Assembly (NCBI RefSeq): GCF_003841485.1
Contig: NZ_REFY01000001.1
Location: forward strand, 372,001-436,000
Direction of reading: 5' to 3'
Origin: Natrarchaeobius halalkaliphilus
GTDB lineage: Archaea > Halobacteriota > Halobacteria > Halobacteriales > Natrialbaceae
Length of the DNA: 64,000 bases
Below, one piece after another: positions 8,405 through 16,654 of this stretch; the first letter of the stretch is position 1; every line of letters begins with the position of its first letter. The translations under genes and the position numbers were made by a program. The notes beneath the pieces were generated by a model. The model made no database searches. It saw only the letters and a list, made by a program, of their open reading frames with translations, and had not been told where the DNA came from.

Positions 8405-10198
8405 CTACCCGTCTCCGGGTTCCTTCGGGCCTCGTTCGGCCGCTTCGGTCGCGACGAGTTCGGACTCGACGCTCGATTCTCCAGCGCTCGAGCGACGACG
8501 TCTGAGCACGACGATCGCGACTCCGGTCCCCGCGACGACCGTTGCGACGACGAGGACGGAATCGCCGCCCGCTCCGGTCCCGCCGATCGCGTCGACCTCG
8601 TCACCGGCTTCGTCTTCGGTCGGATCGCCGGTTCCCGTCGCGTCGGCCTCGTCGTCCTCGAGTTCGAACGAGTCGGTGTCGTCGGGGTCGATATCGGCGT
8701 GGATCTCGTCGATCGCGGCCGCCGACGGCGCGCGAACGATCGTTACCGACTGGCCGTCGTGATCGACGGCGTACGCGCCGGGGTAGTCGGATTCGATCTC
8801 GACGGTGTTCGCCCGATCGTCGACGGGTTCTGCGTCGTAGCCCTCGAGGAGCGATAGATAGCCATCGAGGAACTCCCGGGCGTCCTCGTCGGTCCGCCAC
8901 TCGGTCCGCCAGACGTAGCCCGTCTCCTCGACGGCGTCGGCCGATCCGTCGGCGTCATCGGCCTGCTGTTCGCCACCGTCGTCGCTCCGTTCATCAGGTC
9001 CGTCGTCGGTTCTGACGTACGTGACGAGTTGGTCGCCGGCCCAGCCGTCGGTGTAGGGCTGGTCGTACTCGTATCCGAGATCGGCGGTGACGACCGCGTC
9101 GTACTCGAGCACGGTCGGTCGGTCGGCATCGAACGCGCCGGCGGCGAACATCGAGACCATTCCCACCTCGCCGACGGTCTCGGTCGCGACTTCCCCGTCG
9201 ACTTCGTGTGGCGTCCAGTCGTCGCTCGAGCGATCCGGAACGCCGACGTCGATCCGCTCGCCGTCGTCGCCGGGTCGGATCACCTCGGCGCTGCTCGTCG
9301 GCGGATCGTCGTAGGCGGCGTCGACGGCCGCCCAGCCGCCGTCCTGCTCTCTGAGGTATTCGACGTAGTCGGGGCCGTCGTTGTAGGGCTGGTAGACGAT
9401 CAGGTACAGCCCCCAGTTGAGGTCCGCGGCCGACGACGTCGCGCTCTCGGGACGGACGCACGTCCACTCCTCGCCGCATCGACGCTCGTACTCGGTTTCG
9501 ACCCAGACGGCGTCGCCCTCGACGAGGCCGTTCGTGGCGGCGGACCGGTCGATCGTGTCGCGATCGAAACTCGAGAGGTCGAACTGCTGGTCCTGGAGGG
9601 CGTGGAGCAACTCGTGACCGAGGATTATCTCGTCGGTTTCGGGCGCGTCGGGGGTGTCGGAGACGACGACGATCTCCTCGTTTCCGGGATCGTAGTAACC
9701 GTCGACGGCACCGCCGTAGAGCGAGTCGAACTCGTCTTCGGCGTCAGTCGCTCGATCGACGACGAACAGCGCCTCGAAGTTGACGTTCTGTTGGAGTCGT
9801 TCCCCCTCGGAGACGTTCCGGAACAGATCGTCGCTCTCGTTTCGGTACTCCTCGCGCGAGACGATCTCGACCGAGACCTCGTTTTCGAACGTCAGTCCCC
9901 TGATCTCCTCGACGCGTGCCATGGATCGATAGACCACGGCCTCGAGTTCGTCGGGCGAAAGTGCTGCGTCGTCGCGCTCGTCGACGGGAAGGTCGTCGTC
10001 GTGCCAGTAGCCTTCGACGTAGCCGACGGTCTCGGTCGTATCGGGGCCGACCGTCCGATCGTCACTCGAGCCGTCGGCCGACGGGTCGGACTCTCCGAAC
10101 GCGCCGCCCAACGGGCCTCCGCTGGCGAGGACCACGAGGAGAGCGATCGCCGCGACGGCGACGAAAGCAACGCCGATCTGCGTTCGCGTCGGCCTCAT
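8405..10198 (-). CDS. Hvo_1808-family membrane-anchored surface protein with HExxH motif
   Basis: The 597-residue protein has an N-terminal hydrophobic segment (residues 8-30, IGVAFVAVAAIALLVVLASGG), a long acidic extracellular region, and a C-terminal membrane anchor (SVLVVATVVAGTGVAIVVL) followed by RRRR. This places the bulk outside the cell. GHELLHALQDQQFDL at about 193-207 contains the HELLH zinc-metalloprotease motif, followed by the ALxDQ pattern I associate with the Hvo_1808 surface family. A low-complexity Asp/Glu/Thr stretch precedes the anchor and may be O-glycosylated. The start at 10198 is chosen over the open-frame ATG at 10459, whose extra 87 residues are Arg/Asp repeats. Peptidase activity is inferred only. 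Confidence 0.8.
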   Translation of the reverse strand: MRPTRTQIGVAFVAVAAIALLVVLASGGPLGGAFGESDPSADGSSDDRTVGPDTTETVGYVEGYWHDDDLPVDERDDAALSPDELEAVVYRSMARVEEIRGLTFENEVSVEIVSREEYRNESDDLFRNVSEGERLQQNVNFEALFVVDRATDAEDEFDSLYGGAVDGYYDPGNEEIVVVSDTPDAPETDEIILGHELLHALQDQQFDLSSFDRDTIDRSAATNGLVEGDAVWVETEYERRCGEEWTCVRPESATSSAADLNWGLYLIVYQPYNDGPDYVEYLREQDGGWAAVDAAYDDPPTSSAEVIRPGDDGERIDVGVPDRSSDDWTPHEVDGEVATETVGEVGMVSMFAAGAFDADRPTVLEYDAVVTADLGYEYDQPYTDGWAGDQLVTYVRTDDGPDERSDDGGEQQADDADGSADAVEETGYVWRTEWRTDEDAREFLDGYLSLLEGYDAEPVDDRANTVEIESDYPGAYAVDHDGQSVTIVRAPSAAAIDEIHADIDPDDTDSFELEDDEADATGTGDPTEDEAGDEVDAIGGTGAGGDSVLVVATVVAGTGVAIVVLRRRRSSAGESSVESELVATEAAERGPKEPGDG

Positions 10199-10415
10199 CG
10201 AAGATAGATAGGCGCTCGTACGGAACCGACGGCAAAAAGGACGACGGTCGGACCGGCCTCCGGAACCGAGTGCCGCCGCGCGTCCCCGTCGATCGAGACG
10301 TCCCGATCGATCTACGCGTTTCCGTCGATCCGTACGGTCCGGTGGATCGACGCCGTTCCGTCGGTCCACTCGCCCCGGCGAGAACGTTTTGACGATCGCG
10401 TTCGAACGATCGATC

Positions 10416-10994
10416 ATGAACCTCGAGCCAGCACGAACGGCGGTCGTGGTCGTCGACATGCAAAACGGGTTCTGTCACCCGGACGGCGCGCTGTACGCAC
10501 CGGGCAGCGAGGCGGTCATCGGGCCGATCGCGTCCCTGCTCGAGCGCGCTCACGACGCCGGCGTCACCGTCCTCTACACGCGAGACGTCCACCCGCCCGA
10601 GCAGTTCGAGGACGCCCACTACTACGACGAGTTCGAACAGTGGGGCGAACACGTCCTCGAGGGGTCGTGGGAGGCCGAAATCGTCGAGGAACTGCCCGCC
10701 GAATCGGCCGATCACGTCGTCGAGAAACACACGTACGACGCCTTCTACGAGACCGAACTCGAGGGGTGGCTGAACGCCCGCGGAATCAACGACCTCGTGA
10801 TCTGTGGCACGCTCGCGAACGTCTGCGTGCTCCACACCGGCGGCAGTGCCGGTCTACGCGATTTCCGGCCGATCATGCTCGAGGACTGTATCGGCGCGAT
10901 CGAGGACGACCACCGCGAGTACTCGCTCGAACACGCCGACTGGCTGTTCGGTGAGGTGGCCGAAAGCGACGATCTCGAGTTCGAGGCCGACTGA
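10416..10994 (+). CDS. isochorismatase-family cysteine hydrolase (nicotinamidase-related)
   Basis: The 192-residue protein is an isochorismatase-fold hydrolase with the catalytic triad in place: Asp14 in VVVVDMQNGF, Lys104 in VVEKHTYDAF and Cys137 in CGTLANVCVLHT. The cis-peptide neighbour GTLAN before the cysteine is typical of nicotinamidase-like members, which convert nicotinamide to nicotinate. With pncB 2 kb away, a role in NAD salvage is plausible. The family also contains isochorismatases and ureidoacrylate hydrolases, so the substrate is not settled. ATG at 10416 is chosen because MNLEPARTAVVVVDMQ fits the family start; the frame is open to 10389. It is cytoplasmic. Confidence 0.85.
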   Translation: MNLEPARTAVVVVDMQNGFCHPDGALYAPGSEAVIGPIASLLERAHDAGVTVLYTRDVHPPEQFEDAHYYDEFEQWGEHVLEGSWEAEIVEELPAESADHVVEKHTYDAFYETELEGWLNARGINDLVICGTLANVCVLHTGGSAGLRDFRPIMLEDCIGAIEDDHREYSLEHADWLFGEVAESDDLEFEAD

Positions 10995-11094
10995 GCGGTG
11001 GAACCGACGTCGGCGCTGGAATCGGAGGAGGAACCCGATGGACGGAGCGATCCAGACTGAGAGGCTTTTTACCGGCGCATTCGAAGGAGACGGT

Positions 11095-11208
11095 ATGGAC
11101 GGGTTCGACGGACGGAGAGATGGAGACGGATCGGTGGCGCGCGCCGAGGACGGTCTCGAGAGCGAGAGCGACGGCCTCGAGGGACGATACGGCGGTGAGA
11201 GCGAGTGA
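11095..11208 (+). CDS. possible 37-residue acidic/glycine-rich peptide
   Basis: The frame from ATG at 11095 encodes MDGFDGRRDGDGSVARAEDG and a further 17 residues rich in Gly, Glu, Ser and Asp. Its TGA overlaps the GTG of the next small gene (GTGA), an arrangement typical of coupled translation. A TATA-like CTTTTTACC lies near 11064-11072, about 25-30 bases before the ATG. I recognise no family. The peptide may be real or may only be a translated leader for the membrane protein that follows. Confidence 0.35.
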   Translation: MDGFDGRRDGDGSVARAEDGLESESDGLEGRYGGESE

Positions 11209-11366
11209 ACCGACGACGACTTCGATCGATGTACGTGTTCGGCATTGCGCTCAACGGGGCGGCGCTGGTGGTCGCCGCGAGCTCCGGTGCGACACTGTAC
11301 GCCGTCACGTTCGCGCTCGTGATGGTTTATCTGGGGATCCGCTACTGGATGGTCGCTCGAGAGTGA
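11205..11366 (+). CDS. 53-residue two-helix membrane protein
   Basis: From GTG at 11205 the product is 53 residues: an Arg-rich start (NRRRLRSM) followed by two hydrophobic segments, YVFGIALNGAALVVAASSG and TLYAVTFALVMVYLGIRYWM. A small helical-hairpin membrane protein is likely, with the Arg-rich end inside by the positive-inside rule. An ATG at 11229 would give a 45-residue version starting at the first helix. The start overlaps the preceding small frame by four bases. Codon use is like that of the neighbours. It sits in the same direction as the HTTM gene, 35 bases upstream. Function unknown. Confidence 0.6.
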   Translation: MNRRRLRSMYVFGIALNGAALVVAASSGATLYAVTFALVMVYLGIRYWMVARE

Positions 11367-11401
11367 CAAAACATATACCCTCGCCGTGAGGGGTGGCTAT
11401 A

Positions 11402-13024
11402 ATGCAGTCCGTCGGACGAGCGTCTGCGTCGACGGTCCTCTCTGCCGTCTCCGAACGGCTTCGAGCATCCGTTCGAATCGACGCGCGGACCCTGGCGCTC
11501 TTTCGGATCGTCGTTGCGCTTCTCATCCTCGCCGATCTCCGTCTCCGGGCGCGAAACTTCGGGACGTTCTACACGGACGACGGGCTCGTTCCGATCTCGA
11601 TGGCGCGTGAGGCCGCGCCGATCGACGTGGTGTCGATCTACACCCTCTCTGGCGACCCGACCGTGACCGCCGGACTGTTCGTTCTACACGGGCTGATCGC
11701 GCTCCAGTTGCTCGTGGGGTATCGAACCCGGCTCGCGACCGCCCTCTCGTTCGCCTTCGTCGTCTCGCTCGACCTTCGCAACCCGCTCGTCTTGAGCTAC
11801 GCCGACGTCCTGTTCGCGTGGCTGTTGCTGTGGGCGATCTTCGTTCCGCTCGGAGAGCGGTGGTCGATCGACGCCGTTCACGCCGACCGACCGCCGCGGG
11901 AGTCGGTCGCGTCCCTCGGCACCGCACTGATACTCCTCCAGATGGTCACGATGTACGTCGTCAACGGCGTCCACAAGTCCACCTCCGACCTCTGGCGAAG
12001 CGGCGAGGCGGCTCCGCTGGTACTCGGCCTCGACGAACTGACGTTCCTGCTCGGAGATACCGCACGCTCGGTTCCGACGCTCTTGCAGTACGGGGGCGTG
12101 GCGTGGTTCGTCATGCTGCTGTTCGCGTGGCTGCTCGTCCTCGTCCGCGGCCGGGTTCGGACGGCCCTGGTCTGTGCGTTCGCCTCGGTTCACCTCTCGT
12201 TCGCCGTGACGGTCCGAATCGGGGCGTTCGCCTACGTCGCGCTCGCTGGCGTTCTCCTGTTCTTGCAGACCGATTTCTGGGACGACCTGGCGACGCTTCG
12301 ACGCCGACTCGAGCGACGGTCGATCCAGCCTGGGGCTCCCGTCGACCGACTTCCCGCCGTCGGCTGCGGTTTCGGGTCCGTTCGGCGGCGGTTGATCGCA
12401 CTCGCGGAGGGGGTCCCACGTGCGACGCTCGGCCTCGAGACCCCCGGCTGGCTTCCTCGAGATCCGTCGAGGACAGTGCTGACTGCGGGCGTTCTCGTCT
12501 TCGCCGCGCTCGCAGCCGTCTCCCTGCTCTCGGCCGGCGGCCTCGTCGCTTCGGACGCCGGCGGCGTCCAGGAGGCCGAAGCGGCGACGGCGGCGTTCGT
12601 CTCCCACCAGACCGAGTGGTCGATCTTCGCTCCGAACCCGCGGACGACCGACCGGTACTACGTCTTCCCCGCGAAGACGGCGGACGGTACGCTTCTCGAC
12701 CGGTATAACGATCGTGAACTCAGCTACGAGCGGCCGACGGACGAGTTACAGACACAGTACGGGACCTATCGGGAACGGTTCTACATGACGAGCGTCGCCA
12801 ACGGCGATCCGCCAGCGGCTCCGAAACGCCTCGCCGAGTCGCTCTGTGCGGCCGGCAGCGCCGACGGCGACGAACTCACCCACGTCAACATGTACCGCGT
12901 CGAAGAGGAGGTCACCCTCGAGACGATCGATTCGCCGTCGGAGCGAGACCGATCGGCCGTCGTGCTCTTTCGTCACGGCTGCGGTGACCACGAGCCGACG
13001 GAGTTCGACCCGCCCGAATTCTGA
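11402..13024 (+). CDS. HTTM-domain membrane protein (gamma-carboxylase-like)
   Basis: The 540-residue integral membrane protein carries an N-terminal HTTM region, the domain related to vitamin K-dependent gamma-carboxylase. It begins LALFRIVVALLILADLRLRARNFGTFYTDDGLVP, and further helices run to about residue 285. Another hydrophobic segment follows near 360-380 (TVLTAGVLVFAALAAVSLLSAGG). The C-terminal 150 residues (QTEWSIFAPNPRTTDRYYVF...) are soluble and probably outside the cell. The motif WSIFAPNP is a recurrent feature of haloarchaeal HTTM proteins. The catalytic role is unknown in archaea; carboxylation is only a family-based guess. ATG at 11402 is preferred over GTG at 11393. Confidence 0.8.
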   Translation: MQSVGRASASTVLSAVSERLRASVRIDARTLALFRIVVALLILADLRLRARNFGTFYTDDGLVPISMAREAAPIDVVSIYTLSGDPTVTAGLFVLHGLIALQLLVGYRTRLATALSFAFVVSLDLRNPLVLSYADVLFAWLLLWAIFVPLGERWSIDAVHADRPPRESVASLGTALILLQMVTMYVVNGVHKSTSDLWRSGEAAPLVLGLDELTFLLGDTARSVPTLLQYGGVAWFVMLLFAWLLVLVRGRVRTALVCAFASVHLSFAVTVRIGAFAYVALAGVLLFLQTDFWDDLATLRRRLERRSIQPGAPVDRLPAVGCGFGSVRRRLIALAEGVPRATLGLETPGWLPRDPSRTVLTAGVLVFAALAAVSLLSAGGLVASDAGGVQEAEAATAAFVSHQTEWSIFAPNPRTTDRYYVFPAKTADGTLLDRYNDRELSYERPTDELQTQYGTYRERFYMTSVANGDPPAAPKRLAESLCAAGSADGDELTHVNMYRVEEEVTLETIDSPSERDRSAVVLFRHGCGDHEPTEFDPPEF

Positions 13025-13086
13025 TCGGTGCGAGAGTCACGCTACGGAATCGGGGTGCGAAAGTCACTGTGGGGGTTCGACGACCG

Positions 13087-13884
13087 TCACCCGGAGCCGA
13101 CCATCTCGACGTCGAGGGGGGTCGCTCGCTCCCAGTAGGCTTCGAACGTGTTCTCGGCCCACGAGCGGATGACCTCGTCGGAGACGTCGACCGACGCACG
13201 CAGGATGCCGTCGTCATCGCGCAACAGCAGGGTGACGACGTCGTCGACGATCATCACCGCGAGCGGGATCTCTTCGTCGGTGATCCTGACGCTCGCGTGT
13301 TCGGTCTCGAGCAACCCTTCGAGGCGTCGGCGCAGCCCCGAATCGTGGGTCAGCGCTTCGATCGCGCTCCGGGAGAAGACGCCGTTGAACCGCTGGTCGC
13401 CCTCGAGGGTCCGCTCGCGAACGACCGTCAGCGTCTGTTCGTTGAACGCGTGCGAGGCCGTCCAGACCTCGTCGGCGTCCTCGAGCAGCCCAAGGAGTCG
13501 CTGGAGCGGCGCGTTCGGCCGCGTCTGCGTGGGCACGGTGATCGTCGCGTCCGAGAGCCGTCGGAGATCGAACGAGAGCGACTCCGTCGGCAGGTAGTCG
13601 ACGATCTCCCGGAGCGTCCGTTCGGTCTCGATGATCTCCTGTAAGTCCGTAAATCCGGTCGCGACCAGTCGACCGGTCGCCGTCGCCGCGTACTCGCTCC
13701 CGTCCCGTCGGACCCAGGAGCGGTCGTCGAAATCGGCGAGGATCCGACCGAGCGTCGCCTGGGAGGCACCGGTCGCCTCCGCGAGTTCCCGCCGAGTGCA
13801 CCGGTCGTCCGAGAGCAGCCTGAGCACGTCGACGCGGTTGGCCGAGAGGGCGAGAAACTCGATCTCCTCGAGCGACGAGTCCAT
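13087..13884 (-). CDS. winged-helix regulator with FilR1-type C-terminal domain
   Basis: The 265-residue protein has an N-terminal winged helix-turn-helix (residues 5-75: FLALSANRVDVLRLLSDDRCTRRELAEATGASQATLGRILADFDDRSWV). This is followed by a C-terminal domain (from about 120) of the methanogenesis-regulator FilR1 type, common in haloarchaeal transcription factors. The C-terminal block contains VWTASHAFNEQTL, FSRSAIEAL and IPLAVMIVDDVVTLLLRDDDG, which resemble the ligand-binding half of this group. It acts in the cytoplasm on DNA; target genes are unknown. It is divergent from the EamA exporter gene across 221 bases and may control it. Confidence 0.8.
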   Translation of the reverse strand: MDSSLEEIEFLALSANRVDVLRLLSDDRCTRRELAEATGASQATLGRILADFDDRSWVRRDGSEYAATATGRLVATGFTDLQEIIETERTLREIVDYLPTESLSFDLRRLSDATITVPTQTRPNAPLQRLLGLLEDADEVWTASHAFNEQTLTVVRERTLEGDQRFNGVFSRSAIEALTHDSGLRRRLEGLLETEHASVRITDEEIPLAVMIVDDVVTLLLRDDDGILRASVDVSDEVIRSWAENTFEAYWERATPLDVEMVGSG

Positions 13885-14105
13885 ACCGTTCGTCGTGTCC
13901 GTTCCGATAAACGATTTTCGCCCCGTGCCGGGATTTCACGCCGTGTTGAAAACCGATACCCGTCCAGGACTTTCTTGCCTCGAAAATATTTCTGAACGGA
14001 ACTATACGATCGTCGCTCCTTCGATGATGTATGATCCGAGTGTCGAACGATTCGACGGACCCCATCGGCTCGGAACGGTCCCTCCGACGGGAGGTGACCA
14101 GCTAG

Positions 14106-15134
14106 ATGGATCGTCGAACGGCCGTCTTTTTCGCGCTCTCGAGTCTGTTGCTCGGCGGCACGTTCGTCGCCGCGAAGGCCGGCCTCGAGTACTTCCCGCC
14201 GCTGCTGTTCGTTGCACTCCGGTTCGACGTCGCGGCGGTCGTCATGGTCGTCTACGTGGTTGCCACCTCGACGCGCGCGGAGTTGCTTCCCCGGAGTGCG
14301 GGCGACGTCGGCAGCGTTCTGGCGACCGGCGTGCTCGTGATCGGCCTGTCGAACGCGTTCCTCTTCGTCGGCCAGCAGTACGCGACCAGCGCGGTGGCGT
14401 CGATCGTCTTCAGTCTCAACCCCGTCTTGACTCCGATGTTCGCGGCCGTTCTCCTCTCCAACGAACGCCTCTCGGCTCGAGGCGCGATCGGAATCGCACT
14501 GGGGCTCGTCGGCGTCTCGCTGGTGGTCAGTCCCGATCCCGCGACGTTACTCGGCGGAGACGCGATCGGCCGGACGATCCTGTTCGTCGGTGCGGTCAGC
14601 GGGGCTCTCGGTGCCGTTTTGATCCGCCGGATCGAGACCGGTCTCTCGAGTACGGTTCGGATCGCGTGGGGACTGCCGCTCGCGGCGATCCTCTCACACG
14701 GCCTGTCGTGGTCGGCCGGCGAATCCGCGGCGTCGATCGCCTGGACGACGGAGGCGCTGTTGGCGCTCGCTTACGTCAGTCTCTTCGCCGGCGTACTCGC
14801 CTACGTGGCGTACTTTTCGCTCATCGACTCGGCGGGTGCGACCCGGGCGAACCTGGTCTTTTACGTCGTGCCGGTCGTCTCGACCGTCGGCGGCTGGGCG
14901 CTCCTCGACGAGAGCGTTCCGCCGCTTGCGATCGTCGGGTTCCTGACGATCTTCGCGGGCTTTGCCGTCCTCGGAAGCGAATCGATCGACGTTCCCGGAG
15001 CCGTACGAACGTCGTCGAACCGTCTCTCGAAGGCGATGTCGAACGGCGTCTCGAGTCGAATTCGGGCCGAGGTCTCGAGTCCGGACGATCCCGTCTCGTC
15101 GAGCGAGGAGACGCGGGGCTACCGGTCAGACTGA
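14106..15134 (+). CDS. EamA/DMT-family transporter
   Basis: The 342-residue protein has about ten hydrophobic segments in two EamA halves (residues 5-135 and 150-290), the drug/metabolite transporter architecture. Typical landmarks are LLLGGTFVAAKAGLEYFPPLLFVALRF at the start of repeat one and GVLAYVAYFSLIDSAGATRANLVFYVVPVVSTVGGWALLDE in repeat two. Members export amino acids, nucleosides or other small metabolites, and the substrate cannot be read from the sequence. The C-terminal 45 residues are hydrophilic, Ser/Arg/Glu-rich and probably cytoplasmic. The last 16 bases overlap the end of the convergent HAD gene. Confidence 0.87.
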   Translation: MDRRTAVFFALSSLLLGGTFVAAKAGLEYFPPLLFVALRFDVAAVVMVVYVVATSTRAELLPRSAGDVGSVLATGVLVIGLSNAFLFVGQQYATSAVASIVFSLNPVLTPMFAAVLLSNERLSARGAIGIALGLVGVSLVVSPDPATLLGGDAIGRTILFVGAVSGALGAVLIRRIETGLSSTVRIAWGLPLAAILSHGLSWSAGESAASIAWTTEALLALAYVSLFAGVLAYVAYFSLIDSAGATRANLVFYVVPVVSTVGGWALLDESVPPLAIVGFLTIFAGFAVLGSESIDVPGAVRTSSNRLSKAMSNGVSSRIRAEVSSPDDPVSSSEETRGYRSD

Positions 15135-15784
15135 GCCGCGGTCGGCGGAGTGGGAAGCGAAAGGTCGTCGAACGAGCGAACGCGGTAATCCCCCAGAACG
15201 CACTGGCCGCGACGCTCGTGTCCGACGCGCTCGACGTGAATCGCATCGAGACCCGCGTTCCAGGCGGCACCGACGTCGTTCGCGCCGTCGCCCGCCAGCA
15301 CGCCGCGGTGGCCGTTGCCCGCGACCTCGAGGTCGTTCATGACGCGTTCGACCGGACCGGGATCGGGCTTCCAACCCGTCTCCTCGGTACAACAGAGGCG
15401 AACGTCGAACCAGTCGCGAATATCGAGGTGGTCCAGAACGGGCTCACAGAGGAACTCCTGGCAGTGTGTCACCAGACCGACCGGCACCTCCAGGTCGGCG
15501 ACGAACGCGGCGTCGTCGTGGAGGTAGGTCCGTTCGGCCCGCACGAGCGGCTCTTCTTCGTCGTGAAACGCGGCCCAGAACGTGGCCGGGTCGATCTCCC
15601 ACTCCTCGAGTTGGCGGTCGCGAGAGCCGGTCAGGCCGTTCCAGAGGATGTCGGCCTCCTGATCCGTGAACTCCCGACCCAGCCGGGAACCGACGCGGTC
15701 GAACACGTCCCTGGTGTACGACCACTCGACGTCGACGAGCGTTCCGTCGAGGTCAAGCAGCCAGAAGTCGTACTCGGAGACCAT
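15119..15784 (-). CDS. HAD-superfamily hydrolase
   Basis: The 221-residue product is a type I HAD phosphatase. Motif I is LLDLDGTLVD (residues 8-17), motif II is VGLVTHCQ near 125 (Thr as nucleophile partner), the lysine is in GWKPDP near 160, and motif IV is VLAGDGANDVGAAWNAG near 180. The helical cap between motifs I and II resembles the phosphoglycolate/haloacid group. Substrate unknown. The ATG at 15784 is preferred. The frame is open to an ATG at 15913 that overlaps the stop of the preceding gene, but the added 43 residues are Pro/Asn/Asp-rich and unlike the family, and a TATA-like ATTTAC lies about 30 bases before 15784 on the minus strand. Confidence 0.8.
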   Translation of the reverse strand: MVSEYDFWLLDLDGTLVDVEWSYTRDVFDRVGSRLGREFTDQEADILWNGLTGSRDRQLEEWEIDPATFWAAFHDEEEPLVRAERTYLHDDAAFVADLEVPVGLVTHCQEFLCEPVLDHLDIRDWFDVRLCCTEETGWKPDPGPVERVMNDLEVAGNGHRGVLAGDGANDVGAAWNAGLDAIHVERVGHERRGQCVLGDYRVRSFDDLSLPTPPTAAQSDR

Positions 15785-15905
15785 TGAGGACACTCGAGTA
15801 GGGTTTTCTCGAGTAAATGCCTGTCGGTCAGCGGGATCGAACGCCGGATTCGCTCGATCCGATTCGATGTCGTCGGTCGGTGGATTCGCGCGAGGAAATC
15901 CGGTG

Positions 15906-16289
15906 TCAGTCATCGTCGAGTATCCTGATGCTGGAGCCGAAATACTTCGAGAGCACTTCGGGGACGTTCTCGGCGTTGAACGCCTCGAGATCGTCAGCGA
16001 TCGCCGCTTCGAGGGCGTCGACGTACGCCTCGTCGGCCCGGAGTTCGCGAAACGAGACGGAGACGACGGGGGCCTCGAGCCACTCGCCGGCGAGTCGGCG
16101 GGCGTAGGGCTGATCGTTCACCTCGCCGCGCCAGAGCGAGTCGCGGAAGAACCGCCAGCCGTCGGTGCCCGGTTCGGGGGCGCGTCGAAAGAGGACGACC
16201 GTGGACTCCGCGCTACTGGGCTCGAGCGAAACCGACTCGTCGGCGGGCTCGAGTCGGACCTTTACCCGAAAGACGTACTGGCCCTCCAT
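15906..16289 (-). CDS. LWR-salt protein (small haloarchaeal family)
   Basis: The 127-residue protein contains FFRDSLWRGEVND at residues 47-59. The LWR motif and the acidic composition match the small haloarchaeal group I recall as LWR-salt protein, whose function is unknown. It starts with a beta-rich segment (YVFRVKVRLEPADESVSLEPSSAESTVVLFRR-like pattern) and ends with helices (DEAYVDALEAAIADDLEAFN). There is no signal peptide or membrane segment. It lies seven bases downstream of the pterin dehydratase gene on the same strand, so the two probably form one transcription unit. Confidence 0.65.
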   Translation of the reverse strand: MEGQYVFRVKVRLEPADESVSLEPSSAESTVVLFRRAPEPGTDGWRFFRDSLWRGEVNDQPYARRLAGEWLEAPVVSVSFRELRADEAYVDALEAAIADDLEAFNAENVPEVLSKYFGSSIRILDDD

Positions 16290-16296
16290 CGGATCG

Positions 16297-16578
16297 CTAC
16301 GCGCTTCGTTCGGATTCGATCAGCGAGGCCATCTCGGTGTCGTCGTCGGTGATTCCGCCTTCTTCGTGGGAGGTGAGTCGGATCTCGACTTCCTTGTAGC
16401 CGATAACGATCTCGGGATGGTGAAACTGCGACTCCGCGATCTCTCCGACCATCTGTGCGAAGTTGACGCCGCGAAGGTAGTCGTCAAATTCGTACGTTCG
16501 AACGATTTCGTCGCCGTCGCGGTCCCAGTCGTCCGGAAGCTGTTCGTCGATTTCGTCCTCCGACAGGAGCGATCCCAT
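16297..16578 (-). CDS. 4a-hydroxytetrahydrobiopterin dehydratase
   Basis: The 93-residue protein is a pterin-4a-carbinolamine dehydratase (PCD/DCoH). It dehydrates 4a-hydroxytetrahydropterin so that the cofactor of aromatic amino acid hydroxylases can be recycled. The active-site pattern is present: FHHPEIVIGYKEVEIRLTSH with the paired His residues near 52-53, the Tyr near 60 and the His near 69, then GGITDDD. The length is that of the single-domain enzyme. No phenylalanine hydroxylase is visible in the window. In archaea the family may instead act on molybdopterin-type or other pterins, so the exact substrate is inference. Confidence 0.88.
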   Translation of the reverse strand: MGSLLSEDEIDEQLPDDWDRDGDEIVRTYEFDDYLRGVNFAQMVGEIAESQFHHPEIVIGYKEVEIRLTSHEEGGITDDDTEMASLIESERSA

Positions 16579-16654
16579 GTTTTCACCAACGGAATCCGTG
16601 GGGATAATGGTTCGGCCTCGACTGTCAAAGTCGAGCGGAGAGCTGTCCGTCCGC

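Noticed and set aside
10199-10459. N-terminal extension of the Hvo_1808 protein to 10459
   Set aside because: The 87 extra residues are Arg/Asp repeats ahead of the hydrophobic signal segment and overlap the upstream start region of the divergent isochorismatase gene.
11684-12607. 307-codon open frame opposite the HTTM gene
   Set aside because: Antisense shadow; low-complexity Glu/Arg/Gln composition and no family match.
15785-15913. N-terminal extension of the HAD hydrolase to the ATG at 15913
   Set aside because: The stop/start overlap is tempting, but the added residues do not look like the family and a promoter-like TATA lies inside the stretch.
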